The position numbers were made by a program, and so were the translations under genes. DNA of 9,205 nucleotides, from positions 1,965-11,169 of the forward strand of contig VBOC01000208.1 of the NCBI GenBank assembly GCA_005877655.1. The letters run 5' to 3'. Position 1 is the first letter of the stretch. Every line of letters begins with the position of its first letter. Origin of the DNA: Ignavibacteria bacterium. Its GTDB lineage: Bacteria; Bacteroidota; Ignavibacteria; UBA10030; SZUA-254. Positions 1 to 6,274 of the stretch are shown piece by piece. The notes under the pieces were generated by a model. It saw only the letters and a list, made by a program, of their open reading frames with translations. It had not been told where the DNA came from and did not search any database.

Positions 1-277
1 GTTCACGGCGCAGACTTACGTGCTCAAGAAAGAGGAAGGCGGACGCCATACCCCGTTCTTCAGCGGCTATCGTCCGCAGTTCTATTTCCGGACGACAGAC
101 GTCACGGGTGTCGCAACGCTCCCCACCGGGACTGAGATGGTGATGCCGGGGGACAATGTCGACAACATGTCCGTCGAGCTGATCTCGCCGATCGCCATGG
201 AAGACGGTTTGAGGTTCGCGATTCGTGAAGGCGGACACACCGTCGGAGCGGGCGTGGTAACGAAAATACTCGAGTAG
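1..277 (+). CDS. tuf: Elongation factor Tu, C-terminal fragment
   Basis: This is the 3' end of the gene for EF-Tu, the GTPase that carries aminoacyl-tRNA to the ribosomal A site. The reading frame is already open at the window edge: base 1 is the last base of a codon and the first full codon (Phe) begins at 2. The 91 residues visible belong to domains 2 and 3, the beta-barrels that hold tRNA. They include the near-invariant stretches [46 protein letters not shown] and TVGAGVV, and the protein ends in KILE. The GTPase domain lies outside the window. It stops 21 bases before rpsJ, so the str and S10 operons look joined. The call is secure; whether this is the only tuf copy cannot be seen. Confidence 0.98.
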   Translation, partial: FTAQTYVLKKEEGGRHTPFFSGYRPQFYFRTTDVTGVATLPTGTEMVMPGDNVDNMSVELISPIAMEDGLRFAIREGGHTVGAGVVTKILE

Positions 278-298
278 GCAAGGGAAGGAACCAATCTC

Positions 299-607
299 GT
301 GGCCGGGCAGAAAATAAGGATCAAATTGAAATCGTACGATCACGCTCTGATCGACAAATCGGCGGAAAAGATCATCAAAACGGTCAAGTCCACCGGCGCG
401 GTCGTCTCCGGGCCCATTCCGTTGCCTACGAAGCGCACGCTGTACACTGTCTTAAGGTCGCCGAACGTCGATAAGAAATCGAGAGAACAATTCGAGATGC
501 GATCCCATAAGCGCCTCATCGACATCCTCAACTCGTCGAACAAGACGGTTGACTCGTTGATGAAGCTTGAACTCCCCGCAGGCGTCGATGTGGAGATCAA
601 GGTATAA
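299..607 (+). CDS. rpsJ: Small ribosomal subunit protein uS10 (NusE)
   Basis: Encodes S10, a 30S head protein that in bacteria also serves as NusE, a partner of NusB and NusG in transcription antitermination and coupling. The 102 residues match the usual length (103 in E. coli). Recognisable segments are [19 protein letters not shown] at the N-terminus, GPIPLPTKR near residues 38-46, and the signature [16 protein letters not shown] around 61-76, which forms part of the long loop reaching into the head. The start is GTG at 299, chosen because it gives the conserved N-terminus and follows a good Shine-Dalgarno stretch (AGGGAAGGA, 281-289). It sits 21 bases after tuf, so it is probably cotranscribed with it. 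A long structured gap separates it from rplC, which is unusual for this operon. Confidence 0.98.
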   Translation: MAGQKIRIKLKSYDHALIDKSAEKIIKTVKSTGAVVSGPIPLPTKRTLYTVLRSPNVDKKSREQFEMRSHKRLIDILNSSNKTVDSLMKLELPAGVDVEIKV

Positions 608-622
608 GACCGTTTCCGGTCT
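607..622 (+). promoter_or_regulatory. Small stem-loop directly after rpsJ stop
   Basis: AGACCG (607-612) can pair with CGGTCT (617-622) around a TTTC loop, giving a 6-bp stem that begins on the last base of the rpsJ stop codon. No U-run follows, so it does not look like an intrinsic terminator. It may stabilise the 3' end of a tuf-rpsJ message or be part of a larger leader for rplC. Its function is inferred only from position. Confidence 0.4.
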
Positions 623-642
623 CTAAGGCCAATCTGATTTTA

Positions 643-691
643 TAAAACCCCGAAGGTGGCGCTCTCAGCGCCACGAATCGGCGGGATTTTA
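643..691 (+). promoter_or_regulatory. Two-tier stem-loop in the rpsJ-rplC gap
   Basis: The inner stem is perfect: GTGGCGCT (656-663) pairs with AGCGCCAC (667-674) around a CTC loop. An outer stem, TAAAACCCCG (643-652) with CGGGATTTTA (682-691), pairs at 9 of 10 positions (one C-A mismatch). The two are separated by AAG on the left and GAATCGG on the right, forming an internal loop. The A-tract/U-tract flanks recall a bidirectional terminator, but the T-run is four bases and lies inside the outer stem, eight bases beyond the strong inner hairpin. It could be an attenuator, a protein-binding leader for rplC-rplD, or a REP-like dispersed palindrome. The pairing is seen directly; the role is not known. 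Confidence 0.55.
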
Positions 692-706
692 GTTGCAACG
701 AACGAA

Positions 707-721
707 GGGATTCAGGATCCC
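707..721 (+). promoter_or_regulatory. rplC: Hairpin covering the rplC ribosome binding site
   Basis: GGGAT (707-711) can pair with ATCCC (717-721) around a TCAGG loop, ending four bases before the rplC ATG at 726. The only reasonably spaced Shine-Dalgarno match, AGGA at 714-717 (8 bases before ATG), lies in the loop and first pair of this hairpin, so folding could limit ribosome access. The stem is only 5 bp and may be chance. It is listed because it is the third hairpin in one 118-base gap. Confidence 0.35.
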
Positions 722-725
722 ATCT

Positions 726-1358
726 ATGCCGGGCATTCTTGGAAAAAAAATCGGGATGACGAACGTGTTCGATGAGACGGGCGAAGCAGTTCCGTGCACC
801 GTCATCGAGGCGGGGCCGTGCTTCGTCGCCCAGATCAAGACGAAGGAACGCGACGGCTATGAGGCTCTTCAACTCGGATTCGGTGAAGCCAAGGAACGCC
901 TCGTGAATAAACCGACTGCCGGTCATTACAAGCGTGCAGGCGTGAGTGCCAAGCGCCTCCTGCGCGAGTTCAGGGACTTTGACACCAGCAAGTTCCAGCT
1001 CGGGGCCGAAGTCAAGGTAGACTCAATCTTTGCAAAAGGGGATATCGTTTCGGTGGCAGGAACTTCCAAAGGCCGGGGTTTTCAGGGCGTCGTGAAACGG
1101 CACCATTTCGGGGGCGGATTCCGGACGCACGGTCAGAGCGATCGGGAAAGGGCACCAGGCTCGATCGGTTCCAGCTCCTTTCCTTCGCGGGTCTTTAAGG
1201 GCATGCGCATGGCGGGCCGGATGGGCGGAGAGCGGGTGACGGTGAAAAACCTTCGCATCGTTCAGGTGATTCCCGAGTCGAATTTGCTTCTGGTCCGCGG
1301 CTCGGTCCCGGGCCATATCAATAGTTACGTCGAGATTCTTAAAGAGCATCGGGGCTGA
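726..1358 (+). CDS. rplC: Large ribosomal subunit protein uL3
   Basis: Encodes L3, an early-assembling 50S protein that binds 23S rRNA near its 3' end and sends a long loop toward the peptidyl transferase centre. The product is 210 residues (209 in E. coli). It starts [17 protein letters not shown] and carries the signatures [17 protein letters not shown] (112-128), [15 protein letters not shown] (134-148) and [19 protein letters not shown] (155-173). The ATG at 726 fits the family start; an in-frame TTG at 693 would add 11 residues not seen in L3. At the tip of the extended loop, the glutamine that PrmB methylates in E. coli (Gln150) is replaced by Ser151 in an SSSFPS stretch. It is preceded by the structured 118-base gap and followed 6 bases later by rplD. 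Confidence 0.97.
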   Translation: MPGILGKKIGMTNVFDETGEAVPCTVIEAGPCFVAQIKTKERDGYEALQLGFGEAKERLVNKPTAGHYKRAGVSAKRLLREFRDFDTSKFQLGAEVKVDSIFAKGDIVSVAGTSKGRGFQGVVKRHHFGGGFRTHGQSDRERAPGSIGSSSFPSRVFKGMRMAGRMGGERVTVKNLRIVQVIPESNLLLVRGSVPGHINSYVEILKEHRG

Positions 1359-1364
1359 TATTCC

Positions 1365-1991
1365 ATGGAACTTGAAATCTACAAGAAAGACGGGACGGCC
1401 AGCGGCAATCGCGTCCGCCTCTCGCCGGAAGTGTTCGAGATACAGCCGAACGACCATGCGATCTATCAGGCGGTGACGACCTATCTCGCGAACAGACGCC
1501 AGGGGACCCACAAGACAAAAACCTACGGCGAGGTGAGCGGGAGCGGCAAGAAACCCTGGAAACAAAAGCATACAGGCCGCGCACGAGTCGGGGCACTCCG
1601 GTCTCCTCTCTGGAGAGGCGGGGGAACGATCTTCGGCCCCGTGCCGCGAGATTATTCAAAAAAGCTGCCGAAACAGGTCAAACAGCTTGCCAGAAAGTCG
1701 GCCCTGAGCTATAAGGCCAAAAACGCCTCGATCAAGGTTGTCGAAGACTTCACGTTCGAACAGCCGAAGACCCGGGAGCTGGCGGCAATACTGAAAGCGC
1801 TGCAACTGTCCGAGCAAAAAACCTTGCTCGTTGTGCCCAGGAAGGATGATTCGATCTGGAAGTGCGGCAGAAATATCCCGTATCTCAACATCATCGAAGC
1901 GTCGAAAGCATCGACGTATGAAATCCTCGACAACAGCATTCTCCTGATCCAAAAGAGCGCCGTCGAGGTTTTGGAAAAGACGTTTCATTAA
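1365..1991 (+). CDS. rplD: Large ribosomal subunit protein uL4
   Basis: Encodes L4, a 50S protein whose long loop lines the nascent peptide exit tunnel opposite L22; in E. coli it also represses its own S10 operon. The product is 208 residues, close to the usual ~200. The tunnel-loop signature is clear: RRQGTHKTKTYGEVSGSGKK from about residue 44, then QKHTGRARVGALRSPLWRGG to about 87 and GTIFGP just after. The globular part ends in ILDNSILLIQKSAVEVLEK, typical of the family. It begins at ATG 1365, 6 bases after rplC, with only a weak GGGG stretch (1351-1354) as Shine-Dalgarno, so translation may depend on coupling to rplC. If it autoregulates here, the folded rpsJ-rplC gap is the most obvious nearby target; that is inference. 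Confidence 0.97.
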   Translation: MELEIYKKDGTASGNRVRLSPEVFEIQPNDHAIYQAVTTYLANRRQGTHKTKTYGEVSGSGKKPWKQKHTGRARVGALRSPLWRGGGTIFGPVPRDYSKKLPKQVKQLARKSALSYKAKNASIKVVEDFTFEQPKTRELAAILKALQLSEQKTLLVVPRKDDSIWKCGRNIPYLNIIEASKASTYEILDNSILLIQKSAVEVLEKTFH

Positions 1992-2001
1992 AAACTGAAC
2001 C

Positions 2002-2292
2002 ATGATCGGCATACTCTACCGTCCGATTGTAACCGAAAAAATGACCAATGTGCAGGAGAAGGGGCTGTATGCCTTCGAGGTCGCGCCGGGGGCGACGAAG
2101 ATCGACATCGCCCGGGCGGTGGAGAAGAAATTCAACGTTTCGGTAACGAACGTCCGCACGATGAACTGCAAGGGCAAGACGAAATCGCAGATGACAAGGC
2201 GGGGAAAATTTCAGGGCACGACGTCCCGTTTCAAGAAGGCGATCGTCACGCTCAAAGAGGGCGACAAAATCAACCTCTTTGAAAACGTCTAA
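2002..2292 (+). CDS. rplW: Large ribosomal subunit protein uL23
   Basis: Encodes L23, which sits at the exit of the peptide tunnel and docks trigger factor and the signal recognition particle. The 96-residue product begins MIGILYRPIVTEKMTNV, in which Glu12 of VTEK corresponds to E. coli Glu18, the residue contacted by trigger factor. Other family marks are FEVAPGATKIDIARAVEKKF (29-48), VTNVRTMN and the C-terminal FKKAIVTLKEGDKI. It starts at ATG 2002, 10 bases after rplD, without a recognisable Shine-Dalgarno sequence (the gap reads AAACTGAACC after the stop), so reinitiation after rplD is likely. rplB follows 21 bases later. Confidence 0.97.
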   Translation: MIGILYRPIVTEKMTNVQEKGLYAFEVAPGATKIDIARAVEKKFNVSVTNVRTMNCKGKTKSQMTRRGKFQGTTSRFKKAIVTLKEGDKINLFENV

Positions 2293-2313
2293 CGGAAGAG
2301 GAAAAGGCACCCG

Positions 2314-3141
2314 ATGGGAATGCGCAGCTTAAAACCGACGACGCCCGGAACACGGTGGATGACAATTCCGACGTTCGAGGAGATCACCAAGTCCGAACCC
2401 GAAAAATCGCTGATCGAGCCAAACAATAGATCAGGGGGTCGCAACTCGAACGGTCACATCACCTCGCGCCACCGCGGAGGCGGTCACAAGAGGTTCTATC
2501 GCATCATCGACTTTAAACGCGATAAGAAAAGAATCCCCGCGAAGGTGACGGCGATCGAATATGACCCGAACCGTTCCGCGCGTATTGCCCTGCTGATGTA
2601 CGCCGACGGCGAGAAACGCTATATCCTTGCCCCGGACGGCCTCAAGGTGGGAGAAGTGATCTCCTCCGGAGCTGATGCGGACATCAAGATCGGCAACGCG
2701 ATGCCCCTTGGGAATATCCTGGTAGGGACGTTCGTCCACAACGTGGAACTCCGTCCCGGAAAAGGCGGACAGATGGCGCGAAGCGCCGGTTGCTCTATAC
2801 AAGTAATGGCAAAAGAGGGGAAGTACGCCCAGCTTCGTTTGCCCTCGGGAGAGATTCGCAACGTCCCTGTCGAGTGTTTCGCGACGATCGGGGTGGTGAG
2901 CAACATCGAGCATGAGAATATTACGGTCGGCAAAGCCGGCCGGTCGCGCTGGCTCGGCATCCGGCCGCAGTCGCGCGGCGTCGTTCAGAACCCGGTCGAT
3001 CACCCCCACGGCGGAGGTGAAGGGAAATCCCCGCAGGGAAATCCCCACCCGGTATCGCCCTGGGGCTGGCATACCAAGGGGAAGAAAACCCGGCACCATA
3101 AGCTGAAATCGAATAAGTACATCGTGAAACGGCGTAAGTAA
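2314..3141 (+). CDS. rplB: Large ribosomal subunit protein uL2
   Basis: Encodes L2, a primary 23S rRNA binder required for subunit association and peptidyl transferase activity. The 275 residues match the family (about 273-280). The N-terminus reads [17 protein letters not shown]. The first RNA-binding segment [20 protein letters not shown] spans about 40-59, [13 protein letters not shown] about 82-94, and [11 protein letters not shown] about 149-159. The C-terminal segment [20 protein letters not shown] covers about 229-248 and includes His232, equivalent to the catalytically important His229 of E. coli. The lysine/arginine-rich end [16 protein letters not shown] is typical. Start ATG 2314 follows GAGGAAAAGG (2298-2307), the best Shine-Dalgarno in this part of the operon; a second in-frame ATG six bases later is less likely because of spacing and family N-terminus. 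Confidence 0.98.
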   Translation: MGMRSLKPTTPGTRWMTIPTFEEITKSEPEKSLIEPNNRSGGRNSNGHITSRHRGGGHKRFYRIIDFKRDKKRIPAKVTAIEYDPNRSARIALLMYADGEKRYILAPDGLKVGEVISSGADADIKIGNAMPLGNILVGTFVHNVELRPGKGGQMARSAGCSIQVMAKEGKYAQLRLPSGEIRNVPVECFATIGVVSNIEHENITVGKAGRSRWLGIRPQSRGVVQNPVDHPHGGGEGKSPQGNPHPVSPWGWHTKGKKTRHHKLKSNKYIVKRRK

Positions 3142-3156
3142 CCCCGGAATCATCGG

Positions 3157-3459
3157 ATGAGCAGATCTCTAAAAAAGGGCGCCTTTGTCGATCAGAAGCT
3201 GCTGGCGAAAGTCGAAGCGATGGCAAAGTCGGGCCAGAAAAAGGTGATCAAGACCTGGTCGCGATCCTCCACGATCACGCCGGACTTTGTCGGGCATACG
3301 TTCGCCGTCCACAACGGAAACAAATTCATTCCGGTGTATATCCACGAGGGCATGGTCGGGCATAAGCTCGGTGAGTTCGCCCCCACCAGGATCTTCCGCG
3401 GCCACCCGGGGTTGAGGAGCGAAACAACAACGACCGAAGCCGCCCCCGAGGCAAGCTAA
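3157..3459 (+). CDS. rpsS: Small ribosomal subunit protein uS19
   Basis: Encodes S19, a 30S head protein that pairs with S13 and contributes to intersubunit bridges and A-site tRNA contact. The 100-residue product starts [16 protein letters not shown], then shows [20 protein letters not shown] (44-63), [20 protein letters not shown] (66-85) and APTRIFRGH. It is about eight residues longer than the E. coli protein because of a short acidic/threonine-rich tail ([12 protein letters not shown]). Start ATG 3157 is 15 bases after rplB with only a short GGA match at 3146-3148. rplV follows 4 bases after the stop, so coupling is likely. Confidence 0.97.
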   Translation: MSRSLKKGAFVDQKLLAKVEAMAKSGQKKVIKTWSRSSTITPDFVGHTFAVHNGNKFIPVYIHEGMVGHKLGEFAPTRIFRGHPGLRSETTTTEAAPEAS

Positions 3460-3463
3460 GCCG

Positions 3464-3940
3464 ATGCTGGAAGCCCGAGCCATAAACCGGTATATCAACT
3501 CTTCGCCGCGCAAGATGCGACTGGTGATCGATCTGATCCGCGGCCGCTCGGTAAACGAGGCGATCAGCATCCTTCATTTCTCACCGAAGCATGCGGCGAG
3601 GGTTGCTGAAAAAGTGGTCCGTTCTGCGATTTCGAACCTTCAAAATAAGGATGAAGCCGGACGGGTAAACCCCGAATCGCTCTATATCAAGACAGCGTAC
3701 GTCGACGGCGGGCCGGGTATGAAGCGCATGCTGCCTGCCCCGATGGGGCGGGCGTACAGGATTGTCAAGCGTTCAAACCACCTGACAATCATTGTGGCTC
3801 AACGGGAGGAAAAGGCTAAGGCGCCCGCCAAACCGCGGGAGAAGCATGTCCAGCAGAAGCAAGAAATTGGGAGACCGAAAGAGAAAGTGAAAGCGAAAGA
3901 GAAACCGAAAGTGAAAGGCAAACCGAAAGAGAAAGAGTAG
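3464..3940 (+). CDS. rplV: Large ribosomal subunit protein uL22 with lysine-rich C-terminal tail
   Basis: Encodes L22, whose globular part lies near the tunnel exit and whose beta-hairpin lines the tunnel constriction opposite L4. Residues 1-114 are a normal L22: [20 protein letters not shown] at the N-terminus, and the hairpin [19 protein letters not shown] (79-97), which includes the MKR triplet linked to macrolide tolerance in E. coli. The fold ends at LTIIVAQR. An extra 44 residues (115-158) follow, about one third lysine, made of imperfect [12 protein letters not shown] units and predicted to be disordered. Most L22 proteins are about 110-120 residues. The tail is encoded by repetitive purine-rich DNA with no stop or frameshift before it, so it is probably translated. 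It starts at ATG 3464 with a weak Shine-Dalgarno, 4 bases after rpsS. Confidence 0.96.
   Translation: MLEARAINRYINSSPRKMRLVIDLIRGRSVNEAISILHFSPKHAARVAEKVVRSAISNLQNKDEAGRVNPESLYIKTAYVDGGPGMKRMLPAPMGRAYRIVKRSNHLTIIVAQREEKAKAPAKPREKHVQQKQEIGRPKEKVKAKEKPKVKGKPKEKE
3871..3937 (+). repeat. rplV: Imperfect purine-rich repeat in rplV 3' end
   Basis: Imperfect copies of a CCGAAAGAGAAAG-like unit with variants (GTGAAAG, GCGAAAGAG, CCGAAAGTG) fill this stretch and encode the K/E/P-rich end of L22. The plus strand is nearly free of T except in valine codons. Such low-complexity DNA is prone to slippage in steps of 6 bases, which would keep the frame. The repetition is seen directly; length variability between strains is inferred. 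Confidence 0.6.
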
Positions 3941-3948
3941 GGGGTCCT

Positions 3949-4605
3949 TTGGGTCAAAAAGTACATCCGGTCGGATTTCGGCTCGGCATCCTGCGCTCGT
4001 GGGATTCGAATTGGTACGACGACAAAGATTTTGCCGGGAAACTCCAGGAAGATCTGCGCGTCCGGAACTATATCCACAACCGGCTGAAAAAGGCCGGGAT
4101 CTCGAGGATCCTGATCGACAGAACTCCCAAGAAAGCCGTGATCACGATCCATACGTCCCGCCCCGGCATCGTGATCGGGCGGAGCGGTAAAGAGATCACG
4201 CAATTGGAAGAGGAGCTCAAGCAAATCACCAACAAAGAGGTGAAAATTCTCATTCATGAGATTAAGCGTCCCGAGCTGGACAGTTTTCTGCTCGCCGAGA
4301 ATATCGCGGGGCAGCTCGAAGGCAGGATGTCGTTCCGGCGCGCGATGAAAATGGCGATTACATCGGCGATGCGCATGGGCGCCGAAGGCGTTCGCGTCAT
4401 GTGCGGCGGCCGGCTTGGCGGAGCCGAAATTGCGCGATCTGAACAGTACAAAGAAGGCAGGATTCCCCTCCACACGCTGCGGGCAGACATCGATTACGCT
4501 CAGGCCACCGCGATGACGATTTACGGGACGATCGGGGTGAAGGTATGGATCTGCCGCGGCGAAGTCCTCGACAGGACACCAAAAGAGCCGAGGGGAGCGA
4601 TCTGA
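3949..4605 (+). CDS. rpsC: Small ribosomal subunit protein uS3
   Basis: Encodes S3, which with S4 and S5 lines the mRNA entry channel of the 30S subunit and contributes to helicase activity. The product is 218 residues (233 in E. coli, whose C-terminus is longer). It opens [20 protein letters not shown] type-2 KH RNA-binding domain covers about 38-107, with the GxxG loop GRSG at 77-80 inside [12 protein letters not shown]. The C-terminal domain carries [20 protein letters not shown] and [14 protein letters not shown] (about 125-164). The start is TTG at 3949, chosen because it gives the universal (M)GQKVHP N-terminus; AGGGGG at 3939-3944 overlaps the rplV stop and serves as Shine-Dalgarno with short (4-base) spacing. 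It ends one base before rplP. Confidence 0.97.
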   Translation: MGQKVHPVGFRLGILRSWDSNWYDDKDFAGKLQEDLRVRNYIHNRLKKAGISRILIDRTPKKAVITIHTSRPGIVIGRSGKEITQLEEELKQITNKEVKILIHEIKRPELDSFLLAENIAGQLEGRMSFRRAMKMAITSAMRMGAEGVRVMCGGRLGGAEIARSEQYKEGRIPLHTLRADIDYAQATAMTIYGTIGVKVWICRGEVLDRTPKEPRGAI

Positions 4606-4606
4606 A

Positions 4607-5029
4607 ATGCTGCTTCCGAAACGAGTTAAATACAGAAAGGCCCAGCGCGGCCGCATGAGGGGGAAGGCCACCCGCGGGGCGAGTGTCGCATTCGGTGATT
4701 TCGGCCTGAAGGCGCTCGAACCGGGCTGGATCACACAGCGTCAGATCGAAGCGGCCCGAGTCGCCCTCACCCGGTTGATGAAGCGGGAAGGGAAAGTATG
4801 GATCAGAATATTCCCGAGCAAACCGGTGACGAAAAAGCCCGCCGAAACGCGCATGGGCAGCGGTAAGGGAGTCCCGGAGTTCTGGGTGGCCGTCGTGAAG
4901 CCGGGGACAATCATGTTTGAGCTCGGTGGAATCAAGAAGGACGTCGCCTCCGAGGCCATGGATCTGGCCTCGCACAAACTGCCGATCAAGACGAGGATGG
5001 TCACGCGTCCCTCATACCACGCAGGTTGA
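4607..5029 (+). CDS. rplP: Large ribosomal subunit protein uL16
   Basis: Encodes L16, a late-assembling 50S protein that helps position A-site tRNA. The 140 residues fit the family (136 in E. coli). Signatures are [40 protein letters not shown] (30-49), [16 protein letters not shown] (63-78) and [19 protein letters not shown] (82-100). Arg82 corresponds to E. coli Arg81, the residue hydroxylated by the RoxA/YcfD oxygenase; whether such an enzyme exists here is unknown. Start ATG 4607 lies one base after the rpsC stop, with AGGGGAG upstream at 4591-4597, so it is translated in tight coupling to S3. Confidence 0.98.
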   Translation: MLLPKRVKYRKAQRGRMRGKATRGASVAFGDFGLKALEPGWITQRQIEAARVALTRLMKREGKVWIRIFPSKPVTKKPAETRMGSGKGVPEFWVAVVKPGTIMFELGGIKKDVASEAMDLASHKLPIKTRMVTRPSYHAG

Positions 5030-5037
5030 TCATGAAG

Positions 5038-5042
5038 AAGGA
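5038..5042 (+). promoter_or_regulatory. rpmC: Ribosome binding site deciding the rpmC GTG start
   Basis: AAGGA lies 6 bases before the GTG at 5049. It supports that GTG rather than any start inside the rplP coding region, where the same reading frame is also open. Confidence 0.75.
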
Positions 5043-5048
5043 TACATT

Positions 5049-5264
5049 GTGAAAATTTTTCAAGTTCGGGAACTTCCGCCGCAGGAGCTGGAGAAGCGAA
5101 TCAAGGACGAAGAGGAGAATCTCGTCCATCTGAAGTTTCAAAAGGCGACCAGCCAGCTCGAGAACCCGATGAAGATCCGAAATGCCCGCCGCGATATCGC
5201 CCGCATGAAAACCGTGCTGCGCGAGAGGCAGGCTCAGAGCGCCAAATCAGAGAAGAAATCGTGA
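5049..5264 (+). CDS. rpmC: Large ribosomal subunit protein uL29
   Basis: Encodes L29, a small two-helix protein beside L23 at the tunnel exit that contributes to the docking surface for nascent-chain factors. The product is 71 residues (63 in E. coli): [20 protein letters not shown] forms the first helix, then [20 protein letters not shown], which contains the family signature [14 protein letters not shown], and [17 protein letters not shown] for the second helix, with a short charged end. The frame is open back into rplP, but the family N-terminus and the AAGGA site both point to GTG 5049. It lies 19 bases after rplP, and its TGA (5262-5264) overlaps an alternative GTG start for rpsQ. Confidence 0.95.
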   Translation: MKIFQVRELPPQELEKRIKDEEENLVHLKFQKATSQLENPMKIRNARRDIARMKTVLRERQAQSAKSEKKS

Positions 5265-5265
5265 C

Positions 5266-5269
5266 AGGA
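5266..5269 (+). promoter_or_regulatory. rpsQ: Ribosome binding site favouring the rpsQ ATG
   Basis: AGGA at 5266-5269 is 9 bases before ATG 5279. It lies downstream of the alternative GTG at 5261 and so can serve only the ATG. Confidence 0.5.
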
Positions 5270-5278
5270 ACCGGGACA

Positions 5279-5551
5279 ATGGATATCGCGCCGGCATTGC
5301 GCACGTCGAAGCGCAAGCTGAGGGTCGGCCGTGTGGTCAGCAACAAGATGCAGAAGAGCATCGTTGTCGCAATCGAGCGCCGCGTCCCGCACGGCCTCTA
5401 CCGCAAGTACTTCCGGCGGACCTCGCAGCTGATGGCCCATGACGAGAAGCAGGAGGCGAAAATGGGAGATCTGGTTAAAATCATGGAAGTGCGCCCCTTG
5501 AGCAAGCGGAAGAGGTGGCGGTTAGTTGAGATTGTCGAAAAAGCAAAATAG
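5279..5551 (+). CDS. rpsQ: Small ribosomal subunit protein uS17
   Basis: Encodes S17, an OB-fold primary binder of 16S rRNA in the 30S body, needed for early assembly. The product from ATG 5279 is 90 residues (84 in E. coli). It shows [20 protein letters not shown] (about 18-37), then [20 protein letters not shown], and ends with [21 protein letters not shown] longer 96-residue form from GTG 5261, overlapping the rpmC stop by four bases (GTGA), is also open and would add MTGTGT. The ATG is preferred because of the AGGA site before it and because S17 normally begins close to this point. The start is less certain than the identity. rplN follows 20 bases later. Confidence 0.94.
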   Translation: MDIAPALRTSKRKLRVGRVVSNKMQKSIVVAIERRVPHGLYRKYFRRTSQLMAHDEKQEAKMGDLVKIMEVRPLSKRKRWRLVEIVEKAK

Positions 5552-5571
5552 GCTGAGACGCCCGGTAACCG

Positions 5572-5940
5572 ATGATCCAGGAAGAGACAAATCTCGTTGT
5601 TGCAGATAATTCGGGAGCCAAGAAAGTGCGGTGCATCCGCGTTCTCGGCGGCCACGACCGCCGGTACGCCGGCGTGGGCGACCTGATCGTCGTTTCGGTA
5701 AAAAGCGCGATCCCGGGAGCTGCCATCAAGAAGGGTGAAATGTCGAGGGCAGTCATCGTACGCACCAAGAAAGAGACGCGGCGCAAGGATGGCTCCTACA
5801 TCCGGTTCGATGAGAACGCTGCCGTTCTGCTGAACCCGCAGGGGGAACCGAGGGGAACGCGCATCTTCGGCCCTGTTGCGAGAGAGTTGCGGGATAAGAA
5901 TTACATGAAGATTATCTCCCTGGCGCCGGAAGTTTTATGA
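5572..5940 (+). CDS. rplN: Large ribosomal subunit protein uL14
   Basis: Encodes L14, a beta-barrel protein at the 50S subunit interface that forms bridges to 16S rRNA, neighbours L19 and is the docking site for the silencing factor RsfS. The 122 residues match the family (122-123). Signatures are [20 protein letters not shown] at the start, [16 protein letters not shown] (34-49), [18 protein letters not shown] (54-71), [20 protein letters not shown] (73-92), and [13 protein letters not shown] (94-106). It starts at ATG 5572 with no clear Shine-Dalgarno in the 20-base gap after rpsQ. Its TGA overlaps the rplX ATG as ATGA (5937-5940), indicating translational coupling. Confidence 0.98.
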   Translation: MIQEETNLVVADNSGAKKVRCIRVLGGHDRRYAGVGDLIVVSVKSAIPGAAIKKGEMSRAVIVRTKKETRRKDGSYIRFDENAAVLLNPQGEPRGTRIFGPVARELRDKNYMKIISLAPEVL

Positions 5941-6260
5941 AAATCCATAAGAATGATAATGTCAGGGTCATTGCCGGCAATTCGCGCGGAAAGACCGGAA
6001 AAGTTCTCAAGGTATTCCGGGAAGAGCGGCGTGTTATCATCGAGGGCGTGAACATCATTCGCCGTCACTCGAGGCCCTCGCAGAAAAATCCGCAGGGGGG
6101 GATCGTCCAGAAGGAAGCGCCGGTCAACGCGGCGAATGTCATGGTGATCTGCCCGAAATGCGCAACGCCGTCGCGGCTGGGGCACAAGCCCGTGAACGAT
6201 TCGACAACCGGCAGAAAGCATATGATGCGCGTCTGCCGGAATTGTGAAGAGATGTTTTAG
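5937..6260 (+). CDS. rplX: Large ribosomal subunit protein uL24, zinc-ribbon type
   Basis: Encodes L24, an assembly initiator that binds the 5' domain of 23S rRNA near the tunnel exit. The 107-residue product has an N-terminal KOW motif ([20 protein letters not shown], residues 7-26), then [20 protein letters not shown] (33-52) and [16 protein letters not shown]. The C-terminal part holds two CxxC pairs, Cys72/Cys75 (CPKC) and Cys100/Cys103 (CRNC), spaced as in a zinc ribbon; many bacterial L24 proteins keep these while E. coli has lost them. It starts inside the rplN stop (ATGA) with GGAAG just upstream within rplN. rplE begins 14 bases after it ends. Confidence 0.97.
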   Translation: MKIHKNDNVRVIAGNSRGKTGKVLKVFREERRVIIEGVNIIRRHSRPSQKNPQGGIVQKEAPVNAANVMVICPKCATPSRLGHKPVNDSTTGRKHMMRVCRNCEEMF

Positions 6261-6274
6261 TACCGGACAATAGT

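Noticed and set aside
641..646. TATAAA as a -10 promoter box for rplC
   Set aside because: No acceptable -35 box lies 16-18 bases upstream, and the bases are also part of a TTTTATAAAA palindrome at the foot of the hairpin.
656..691. Classical intrinsic terminator after rpsJ
   Set aside because: The strong hairpin is followed by a GC-containing spacer and only four Ts, which pair in the outer stem. Termination here would also leave the rest of the operon without a visible promoter. Partial attenuation remains possible.
693..725. TTG start extending L3 by 11 residues
   Set aside because: The added residues are not found in L3, the site has no better Shine-Dalgarno, and ATG 726 gives the family N-terminus.
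2431..3153. 240-residue minus-strand open frame opposite rplB
   Set aside because: It is antisense to the highly conserved L2 gene with no motifs of its own; codon constraints of rplB explain the absence of stops.
3799..4734. 311-residue open frame on the minus strand across rplV, rpsC and rplP
   Set aside because: It lies antisense to three certain ribosomal genes, its product has no recognisable family features, and one end is the translated complement of the L22 repeat (phenylalanine/serine-rich). It is a high-GC shadow frame.
5032..5052. Six-codon mini frame (MKKDTL) between rplP and rpmC whose stop overlaps the rpmC GTG
   Set aside because: The ATGAAGAAGGA is adequately explained as the Shine-Dalgarno region of rpmC, and the mini frame has no ribosome binding site with good spacing.
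5261..5278. GTG start for rpsQ overlapping the rpmC stop
   Set aside because: It is possible by GTGA coupling, but the ATG at 5279 has a better-placed AGGA and gives a more typical S17 N-terminus. It is kept as an alternative only.
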